A stretch of DNA of 32,614 nucleotides. It comes from Deltaproteobacteria bacterium (GTDB lineage: Bacteria > Desulfobacterota > Desulfarculia > Adiutricales > Adiutricaceae). The notes under the pieces were generated by a model. That model had not been told where the DNA came from, made no database searches, and saw only the letters and a program-made list of their open reading frames with translations. The stretch is taken from the NCBI GenBank assembly GCA_031257535.1, contig JAIROO010000104.1:1-32614 (forward strand), in the 5' to 3' direction. Positions 18,417-25,668 of the stretch are shown here, piece after piece (position 1 is the stretch's first letter; each line of letters starts with the position of its first letter). A program made the position numbers and the translations under genes.

Positions 18417-18478
18417 CTTATATAATAGTAGATCCACGCGCTTAAAATTTTAAAACAAGGGTATTTACGTGGCCATCA
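18417..18478 (+). promoter_or_regulatory. Dispersed leader module R2, overlapping the ATP-grasp GTG start
   Basis: CTTATATAATAGTAGATCCACGCGCTTAAAATTTTAAAACAAGGGTATTTACGTGGCCATCA; similar modules at 8206-8255(-), 20325-20362(-), 20408-20466(+), 20644-20700(-). Confidence 0.5.
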
Positions 18479-19674
18479 TGGCTAAAAAACTCTTAATTCT
18501 CGGGGCTTCTCTTAACCAGATCCCCGCTATCCTCAAAGCCCAAAGTTTGGGTCACTTAGTCGTGACCACCGACAACCTCCCCCAAAATCCGGGGCACGCC
18601 TTAGCCAACATCTCCTATCACTTGGACACCACCGATATCCCGGCAGTCTTAGCTATAGCCAAAAAAGAAAAAATAAGCGGCGTTCTCGCGCCCGCCACCG
18701 ACGTGGCCGTGGTCACCGCGGCCACCGTAGCCGCGGAACTGCGACTCCCTGGCCCGAACGTGCTCGCGGCCAAAATCTTAACCTCCAAGGCCGATTTTCG
18801 AGCTTTCGCCCAAACCCACGACGTCCCCTGCCCCGACTTCTGGACCTTTGACCAGCCGATTTTTCCCCCTAACGCGCCCAAAGACGGTCGCTTATTAATC
18901 GTTAAACCTAATCGTTCTTCGGGGGCTAAAGGAGTTATGGTCGTCGATGGGCCAAAAACTTTCGCCGAAGCCGCTCCTTTGGCTTTAAGTTATAGCTTAG
19001 ACGGCCGTGGCGTCCTAGAAACTTATCTCTTAGGTGGTCAGTATACGGTGGAGGGAGTTTTAGCCAACGGGCGAATTTCGCTGTCGATGATCACCATCCG
19101 CTCCACCGCTCCAAGGCCTTATGAGGCGACTTGGGCTCATCGGGTCCCTTGCGACCTAAATCAAAAGACCCAAGAGACCGTCTTGGCGACTCTCGAGCGG
19201 ATTTTTGATTTATTAGGTTATAAGGACGGCCCTTTTGACGCGGATTTTCTCAATCACAAACAAGATACGTTTATTCTAGAAGCCACCCCCCGCATAGGCG
19301 GCAACTCGCTGTCGACCCTTTTCGCCAAAGCCTTTGATTTTGACATAGTCGGCTACGCGGTAAGCGCGGCCTTAGGCGAGCCCTTTGTAATTCCACCCCC
19401 ATTAACGCCCAAACCTTTAGCCTTAGTTCTTTTAGGAGTCTTAACGGCTGGCTCGGTCGTGTGGGACCAAAACGAGGAAGCGGCTTTACGGCGAGAAAAG
19501 TGGCTAAAAGATTTAAGTTGGGACGTAAGTATTGGCGATCCGGTTAAACCCTTTATCAACGGCCGGGAACGCTTAGGCGAGGCTTTGATAGCGGGCGATG
19601 GCCCCTCAAATTTAGTCCAAAATGTATTAAATTTCGGTAGACGCTTAAACTTAAGGGCGGAGTTGGTAAATTAA
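18469..19674 (+). CDS. ATP-grasp domain protein
   Basis: MAKKLLILGASLNQIPAILKAQSLGHLVVTTDNLP (PreATP-grasp), LLIVKPNRSSGAKGVMVV, FDADFLNHKQDTFILEATPRIGGN (ATP-grasp catalytic region). Confidence 0.88.
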   Translation: MAIMAKKLLILGASLNQIPAILKAQSLGHLVVTTDNLPQNPGHALANISYHLDTTDIPAVLAIAKKEKISGVLAPATDVAVVTAATVAAELRLPGPNVLAAKILTSKADFRAFAQTHDVPCPDFWTFDQPIFPPNAPKDGRLLIVKPNRSSGAKGVMVVDGPKTFAEAAPLALSYSLDGRGVLETYLLGGQYTVEGVLANGRISLSMITIRSTAPRPYEATWAHRVPCDLNQKTQETVLATLERIFDLLGYKDGPFDADFLNHKQDTFILEATPRIGGNSLSTLFAKAFDFDIVGYAVSAALGEPFVIPPPLTPKPLALVLLGVLTAGSVVWDQNEEAALRREKWLKDLSWDVSIGDPVKPFINGRERLGEALIAGDGPSNLVQNVLNFGRRLNLRAELVN

Positions 19675-19749
19675 CCCGCGACTAAAGTCGCAGGCTTTAT
19701 TGTAAAGCGCGGGGCTGGCTACCCGCCGTCCTTTCAACATAAGGCGTAT

Positions 19750-20331
19750 TTACGCCGCCCTAGTTGGCGCGATAGTCCCACCCATCCGGGCAAGGTTGAG
19801 GCCGGCGTTTCGGCGGCCTTCTGACATCCATTCCCAAGCTTTGGCCCTATTCATAGGAATGCACTCGCCACGGAAATAGAGATCGGATAGCCAATACTGA
19901 GCTTCCATGAGCCCTTGTTCGGCGGCTTTCTGATACCATTCCGCGGCTTTGGCCTTATTTAGTGGAACTCCATCGCCATGGTAATATCGAAGAGCCAGAT
20001 TGTATTGGGCCGCCGGTTGCCCCTGGTCCGCGGCCTTCTGAAGCCATTGTGTGGCTTTGGCCTTATTCTGGGCGACTCCATCGCCAAGGTCATATCGAAC
20101 GGCCAGATTGAATTGGGCGTCCATTTGCCCCTGGTCCGCGGCCTTCTGAAGCCATTCCACGGCTTTGGCTTTATTTAGGGGAACTCCATCGCCATTACCG
20201 TACATGGACCCAAGATGAGATTGAGCTTTAGCGGGCCCCTGTTCAGCGGCGTAACGGATATACTCAAAGGCGCGGGTTAAGTTTTGAGGGATGCCTTCTC
20301 CTAAATAATATCGCGTCCCAAGAGTGATGTC
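19750..20331 (-). pseudogene. Sel1-like repeat protein, apparently without a start codon
   Basis: Sel1 repeats KAVEWLQKAADQGQMDAQFNLAVRYDLGDGVAQNKAKATQW. The frame continues upstream of the first ATG (20205) through a further Sel1 unit (DITLGTRYYLGEGIPQNLTRAFEYIRYAAEQGPAKAQSHLGS) to an in-frame TAG at 20334-20332. Confidence 0.7.
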
Positions 20332-20407
20332 CTAGTAAAAACCCCCTTTTAATTTTTGAGGATTGGTTAATATACAATGTATAGTGGTATTTACAGTTTC
20401 AGATTGG

Positions 20408-20466
20408 CTTATGTAGTAGAGCCACGCGCCTATAATTTTAACGCCAGGGTTTTTACGAATCCATCA
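20408..20466 (+). promoter_or_regulatory. Dispersed leader module R3 (no ORF downstream)
   Basis: CTTATGTAGTAGAGCCACGCGCCTATAATTTTAACGCCAGGGTTTTTACGAATCCATCA. Confidence 0.45.
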
Positions 20467-20643
20467 AGAGTAAATCGCGACTCAATATAGTAATCTTTAC
20501 CGAGAGTAAACCATATAATAGTTGCTATTGTTAATAATTATAATATAATAATTATAAATTTATAGTTCATAACTATTACTTAAAAATACCTATAATGGCG
20601 ATTATCCAAAAGCGCGATTCCAAATTTTTCCATGGCGTATAAT

Positions 20644-20700
20644 TAATGGCCACGTAAAAACCCCCCTTCGTGATTTTAGTCGGGTAGATCTACTAAAAAA
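20644..20700 (-). promoter_or_regulatory. Dispersed leader module R4
   Basis: Minus strand: TTTTTTAGTAGATCTACCCGACTAAAATCACGAAGGGGGGTTTTTACGTGGCCATTAAT; the GTG opens a 25-codon ORF (20653..20576). Confidence 0.45.
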
Positions 20701-20980
20701 CGCCAATCTAAAGTTATTGTGACGACCTTATAAGAGAAATCAATTTATGTCAAGATAATGTTAGTACATTCGATTTATACTAAATAAAGTTAAATATATT
20801 TATATATAAAAAACAACAAAATAACAAAATCAAATCAAGCCAATAAGAGTAAAATCAAAATAAATAAATCTAATCAGCTCTTTTACAACTTATTATAGTC
20901 TAAAAAATATTAAACTTAATCTTTTCTCGTCATAATTAGCTATTTTATCTCTATAATTTTATTAAAATAATGAATTTAAC

Positions 20981-22117
20981 TTATAATTTAGCTAAAGAGT
21001 CTCTAACCCTCTCTTGATCCTCTTCTTTAAGTCCAACCCACAGAGGCAAACGCAAAAGCCGGCTAGCTAAAGAGTCCGTTAAACCCAGCGAGCCGACGGC
21101 CCGGCCATATTTCCGCCCCCCAGGAGAAGAGTGGAGGGGCACGTAATGAAAAACTGATTGGACTCCATCGCTTCTAAGAGAAGCGATCACCCGGTCGCGA
21201 TCTAGGGAGCTGGCCAATAAAATATAATAAATATGGGCGTTATGGTCGCACTCAGGAGGAATTATGGGCCGCCTTAAGATCCCTCTTTTTTCTAAAGGCT
21301 CTAAAAGCTCATGGTAAGTATTCCAGATTTTTTTCCGCCGGGCGATAATGGACTGCGCCTCCTCCAACTGGGCCCATAAAAAAGCCGCGATTAGTTCGCC
21401 CGGGAGAAACGAGGACCCTAAAGTCTGCCAGGTATACTTATCGACCTCGCCCCGAAAAAAACGGCTCCGGTCGGTCCCTTTTTCCCGAAAAACCTCGGCC
21501 ATGGAGGTTAAGGCGGCCTCGTTTAGCGTGATAGCCCCACCTTCCCCAGAAATAATGTTTTTCGTCTCGTGGAAACTTATGGTCCCTATCTCGCCAAAAG
21601 TTCCTAAATATTGACCTTTATAGCGCGACAAAAGGGCTTGAGCCGCGTCTTCGACCACGGCGAGGCCATTTGCCCGGGCGAGGCTCATAATTGTGTCCAT
21701 CTCGCAGCCGACTCCAGCGTAGTGGACCGGGACAATGGCTTTGGTTTTAGGGGTGATGGCCTCTTCTATCTTCCGCTCGTCAATATTTAAGGTGTCCTCG
21801 CGAATGTCGACAAAGACCGGCGCCCCTCCGCGTAAAACAAAGGCGTTGGCCGTCGAGACAAAGGTAAACGAGGGCATAATAATCTCGTCGAAAGGCTTTA
21901 CGTCTAAAATCAAAGCCGCCATCTCTAAGGCCGCGGTGCAGGAGTGGGTGAGTAAGACCTTGGGGCAGTTTAAAGACTTCTCCAACCAGGCGTGGCAACG
22001 ATTGGTAAAAGGACCGTCGCCAGCCAGTTTGCCGTTAAAATGGGCCTCGGCGATATAGAAAAGCTCTTTGCCCGTCATATAAGGACGATTAAAATCTATC
22101 AGACTATTTTGTTTCAT
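20981..22117 (-). CDS. rffA: dTDP-4-amino-4,6-dideoxygalactose transaminase (RffA/WecE type, DegT/DnrJ/EryC1 family)
   Basis: KVLLTHSCTAALEMAALILDVKPFDEIIMPSFTFVSTANAFVLRGGAPVFVDIREDTLNIDE, VPVHYAGVGCEMDTIMSLA, SFHETKNIISGEGGAITLN; very close to WecE from memory. Confidence 0.92.
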   Translation of the reverse strand: MKQNSLIDFNRPYMTGKELFYIAEAHFNGKLAGDGPFTNRCHAWLEKSLNCPKVLLTHSCTAALEMAALILDVKPFDEIIMPSFTFVSTANAFVLRGGAPVFVDIREDTLNIDERKIEEAITPKTKAIVPVHYAGVGCEMDTIMSLARANGLAVVEDAAQALLSRYKGQYLGTFGEIGTISFHETKNIISGEGGAITLNEAALTSMAEVFREKGTDRSRFFRGEVDKYTWQTLGSSFLPGELIAAFLWAQLEEAQSIIARRKKIWNTYHELLEPLEKRGILRRPIIPPECDHNAHIYYILLASSLDRDRVIASLRSDGVQSVFHYVPLHSSPGGRKYGRAVGSLGLTDSLASRLLRLPLWVGLKEEDQERVRDSLAKL

Positions 22118-22637
22118 AAAAAAATCTTTTATAATTAATTAAAGCGACAATAAAATTGTAAAAAGTAAAATAAAGTATAAAAAATAATAATAAATCAACA
22201 AAATCGTAATATCAATTGTATATATAAACTAAAGCTATAAATCATAAAACATACGTCTATTATCTTAATAAAAAAAAAGATTAAATTAGATTTTATGAAC
22301 TAAAACATATCTAAATAGCTATTTTAAAAACCTTGTAACTGTTGTCCTGGTCCTTTGCTTGACCTATGAGATTATCATCATTACCCGTCCCCGTCAAAAT
22401 CTAAAGGTTTTAGATTTTCCAAAACCAGCGATTTGCGTCCCCAAAATAAAAGAGCCCCTCCTCTTAAGGCCCAAAAAAAACCGTAAGCTCTATTTGGCCA
22501 AGACGAAGCAAAGTTGACCGTTTAAAGCCAAAAGTCTAAAAAAAAGACTGGAGGTAAAAGCTAACTCTTTGAATTTTATAATAAAAATAGGCCGCGAAAA
22601 ATATTAGCGAAAAAGAGCCATTGCTCCCAAAAAATCT

Positions 22638-22666
22638 TTGACAGAATTAAGAAGTTGTGCTAAAAA
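22638..22666 (+). promoter_or_regulatory. Possible sigma-70-like promoter for the tRNA
   Basis: TTGACA - 17 nt - TAAAAA, 64 nt upstream of the mature tRNA 5' end. Confidence 0.3.
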
Positions 22667-22729
22667 GCTCATTTACCGCTTTTGAAAAAGGCCAACTAAC
22701 AATTGGCCCTAAACAAAGCGCCAAAGCGT

Positions 22730-22805
22730 GGGGCTGTAGCTCAGTTGGGAGAGCGCATGACTGGCAGTCATGAGGTCAGGGGTTCGACCCCCCTCAGCTC
22801 CACCA
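22730..22805 (+). tRNA. tRNA-Ala (anticodon GGC), CCA encoded
   Basis: GGGGCTG...CAGCTCC acceptor pairing, anticodon stem CATGA/TCATG with loop CTGGCAG, T arm GGGGTTCGACCCC, terminal ACCA. Confidence 0.96.
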
Positions 22806-22859
22806 TTAACCCATTGATTTTATTAGTTTTTTCCCGAGTCAAAACTGATTTAACCGCAG

Positions 22860-22963
22860 TGTCAACAGCTGTGTCAACAGCCAGTCATGCGCTCGCTGAA
22901 CAGCCAGAAAAAAACACGGTAAATAGCCGTGTTCACAACAATGTCAACAGCTTTTGTCAACAG
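22860..22963. repeat. Four copies of TGTCAACAG in two pairs around a hairpin
   Basis: Copies at 22860-22868, 22872-22880, 22942-22950, 22955-22963; hairpin AACACGG/CCGTGTT at 22913-22919/22927-22933. Confidence 0.85.
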
Positions 22964-22981
22964 CGGCCCTATAAAATTCGT

Positions 22982-23233
22982 CTAAAATGAATCAGCCCAC
23001 TCTTGAAGATTTCGCTTGTCTGAGTTCGATAGTCTAACCGCCTCTTTTAAATCCAAGAGATAAATTATAAGGTCATGATTGGTTTTTCCACAAAGTGAAG
23101 GCTCGGGGATCTCTTGAAGATAAATAGTCGGAGGATAACAAGGGGCGGTAACTGTTTTAGCGGCACAACTGCTCAAAAACGCTATCTGGAATAATTTTAG
23201 AACTCCATTCACAAGCTTCTTTGTTAGTTTCAT
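22982..23233 (-). CDS. Small lipoprotein resembling phage Rz1/o-spanin
   Basis: Signal plus lipobox LSSC, then ...YPPTIYLQEIPEPSLCGKTNHDLIIYLLDLKEAVRLSNSDKRNLQEWADS, matching the Rz1-like pattern (C.vP.l.g.TN.DL..y..dL..al..CN.dK..l..W). Confidence 0.55.
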   Translation of the reverse strand: MKLTKKLVNGVLKLFQIAFLSSCAAKTVTAPCYPPTIYLQEIPEPSLCGKTNHDLIIYLLDLKEAVRLSNSDKRNLQEWADSF

Positions 23234-23781
23234 ATAATTTCCTTAAATTAGTTATAATATCGTTTTTTTCTTGGGTCAACCGTAACTTCCTTTTGGCGGG
23301 CGGTCAAAGCGGATTTGTTGGCTAGCAAAGAAAAATTTAAGACTGCGATATGGGCATTTCGCTCTCTCGAATTTCTGGGCCAATAGCTTATTGTCGGCCA
23401 GAATAATCTGCATATAACCTCTGGACACTGTGGGCTGACAAAAAAATAACTTAGGCGTTAATACAATTTCCATACCGAAATTTATTATAATGTTATTAAT
23501 TTTCTATAAATTATAATTATTTACCATCGAACGTTGGCTTTAGTTGGAAAAGTTTTAAAGATTTGGTATATTGATATCCGAAGAAATCTTGAATTCGATC
23601 TTTCAAGAAAAGTATCAGTGCACACTAAAAAGTACTAATTATTCTATTAATAATTTTTTTATATTAAATTATTATTAAAGATATATATTGAAACAACTAT
23701 AGCAAGTATAGCAACTATCCGTAAGAGTCGAGATGTAATCATCAATAGTCGTCAGCTTTTAACTCTCTTTTTTTAGAAAAT

Positions 23782-24159
23782 TTGCGACAAAATTTTAACT
23801 TATATACCAGTTATTATGTTATTGAGGAATGTAAACTTGGTAACACTGACGCGGCCCATCGCCGATTAGAGTTTTTAAAAGACCTTATATTTATTCCTAA
23901 ATCAGAACAAATTGAAGTTTTGGCTGCCAAATATCTTGAACTATTGGGTATTCCAGTGAAAGCCAAAATGGATTGTTACCATTTAGCAGCCAGTGTTGTT
24001 TTCAAAATGAACTGTCTATTAAGTTGGAATTTTAAACAATTTAACGTTAACACTTACATTAAAATATTAAAATTCAATATAAATCAGTGGTTAAATACAC
24101 CATTTCTACATACTCATGAAACATTAGCTGCAATAAGTATGCCGGAGGAATCTTTATGA
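23782..24159 (+). pseudogene. PIN-like toxin, N-terminally truncated
   Basis: LYTSYYVIEECKLGNTDAAHRRLEFLKDL...KMDCYHLAASVVFKMNCLLSWNFKQFN resembles the C-terminal two-thirds of PIN-domain proteins. The canonical N-terminal strand with the first Asp is absent; upstream frame closed by a stop at 23746. Confidence 0.6.
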
Positions 24160-24341
24160 AACCTGTGGATATCGACCCTGTTGAAGAGGTCAGGCGAAAC
24201 CGTGAACTACTGTTGGAAATGTACGGTGGAATTGAAGGTCTCCACAAGCATATGGATGAAGAACGCCCTAATTTGGAAAAACAGGGATGGAAGTTCATGT
24301 CCGACGAAGAAATGGCCGCCCGAATAAAAGGTGAAGGGTGA
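24156..24341 (+). CDS. Small partner/antitoxin-like protein of the PIN module
   Basis: MKPVDIDPVEEVRRNRELLLEMYGGIEGLHKHMDEERPNLEKQGWKF; ATGA overlap with the preceding ORF; acidic pattern common in downstream partners of PIN-like genes. Confidence 0.7.
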   Translation: MKPVDIDPVEEVRRNRELLLEMYGGIEGLHKHMDEERPNLEKQGWKFMSDEEMAARIKGEG

Positions 24342-24865
24342 AGAGGCGCAGACCACGATAAGATTTTCTCGTTTCTTCCTGGTAAAATCGTTTTCAAGTT
24401 TTTTTTACTTTCCAGCCGCATAGCTTTTGGACATAGAAAACAAACCGAAGTCCATTTACGACACTTTTTCTGACGGTATATTTGACGGTATTAAATTTAG
24501 TTTTAAATTTTTTAGTCAATTAAATCCAATTGTTACGCCGAAATATGGTTGACCTCAGCACTACTAGCCCTTTTTAAGGCCTTTTTTTTCATAACCACGA
24601 ACTAACTTAATAAAATCTACAAGTTAGCTTTTCTATATTTCAAATAATCCCCCTTGACATCAACTAACTTAGTACATAATCAGGCACATGGAGGCGTTTA
24701 GGCCAAATACACACGCTCCCACCTAATAAGCAGTTTTTTGTCTGTGTTGGAACACAAAAAAAATATCGCTCTTTGCCCCAATATCATCACCAAATCAAAT
24801 AAGTACGGTGTTGATAAAAGTCAATATTTTATCAGTCTATTAGTCTACTTGTAATCACGAAAATT

Positions 24866-25048
24866 ATGTTTCATGACTCCGGGGTGACGCAGCGAGTCAT
24901 GAGAGTTTTTTTGGAAAAACGTTTGGCTTTAAACCAGGATGGGCCTTATCATGAAGGGCTTTATCATGATGGTCTTTATGATGAAAAGTTTTATCATCAA
25001 GCTCTTTATCGGCTATTTTTTGTAAATATCAATTTTTTTAACTTTTAA
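24866..25048 (+). CDS. Hypothetical small protein with YH[ED]GL-type repeats
   Basis: MFHDSGVTQRVMRVFLEKRLALNQDGPYHEGLYHDGLYDEKFYHQALYRLF; coding status uncertain. Confidence 0.3.
   Translation: MFHDSGVTQRVMRVFLEKRLALNQDGPYHEGLYHDGLYDEKFYHQALYRLFFVNINFFNF
24941..25015. repeat. 15-bp tandem repeats, about 5 units
   Basis: gggccttatcatgaa/gggctttatcatgat/ggtctttatgatgaa/aagttttatcatcaa/gctctttatcggcta. Confidence 0.8.
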
Positions 25049-25140
25049 CCATTCATCTAGTTATTAAAAATAAAAAAGTACATAAAAATAAAATAATGAA
25101 CATAAAACAAATTAAAAGGGCCAAAAAAAATAAAGGGACA

Positions 25141-25169
25141 AAAAAAGGTCCTCGACCCAGAAAGTCGAG
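25141..25169 (-). terminator. Rho-independent terminator for the secreted-protein gene
   Basis: Minus strand CTCGAC-TTTCTGG-GTCGAG-GACC-TTTTTT. Confidence 0.65.
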
Positions 25170-25215
25170 AACCCTTAGAGAACCCTTTTTGAAGAATCGA
25201 CGAACTTTATTTTTA

Positions 25216-25668
25216 TTACTCGCTGAACTTTTGGATGACGGCGACAATTTTGGGCGTGTTTTCCTTGACGAGAGCTGATTCTTCAGGGGACAAGGCTAGA
25301 TAAGGCATATCGGCTGGAATTGGCGTGTCCGTCGCGCTGCCCATAATGGCCATAGGAATTTTTTCCATAATGTAGCGTAACCTGACGATGGAAATGTTGT
25401 TTTCTTTGGCGAAATTACTGGCCGTGTTCGAAAAAGTGTCGTCCAGGTCTTGGCCTTTAGGTTTTTGGGATTCGTTTTTGACCGTGGTGGCCGAGAGCTC
25501 AAAGAATTTGATATAAAGTTCAACGTCTTTTTGAGTTAAGGGCCCTTCCTTGTTTAGTTGCTCGGCAGTGATGTTGTCCAGATCTTGGGGTTGGGCGGAA
25601 AGGCCATAGGCTAAAGACAAAGTCATAGCCAAGGTTAAAACGAAAAGGCCAGTTTTTTTAAAAATCAT
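25216..25668 (-). CDS. Small secreted/periplasmic protein of unknown function
   Basis: Signal peptide MIFKKTGLFVLTLAMTLSLAYGLSAQ, AAAGGA Shine-Dalgarno-like sequence upstream, own terminator. Confidence 0.75.
   Translation of the reverse strand: MIFKKTGLFVLTLAMTLSLAYGLSAQPQDLDNITAEQLNKEGPLTQKDVELYIKFFELSATTVKNESQKPKGQDLDDTFSNTASNFAKENNISIVRLRYIMEKIPMAIMGSATDTPIPADMPYLALSPEESALVKENTPKIVAVIQKFSE

Noticed and set aside
22860-22963. CRISPR array
   Set aside because: Repeats are only 9 nt with irregular spacers and no cas genes; iteron-like instead. No CRISPR array was seen in the window.
22703-22990. 95-aa ORF MALNKAPKRGAVAQLGERMTGSHEVRGSTPLSST...
   Set aside because: It is the classic spurious translation of a tRNA gene (AVAQLGER..GSHEVRGSTPLSST); tRNA-Ala occupies this DNA.
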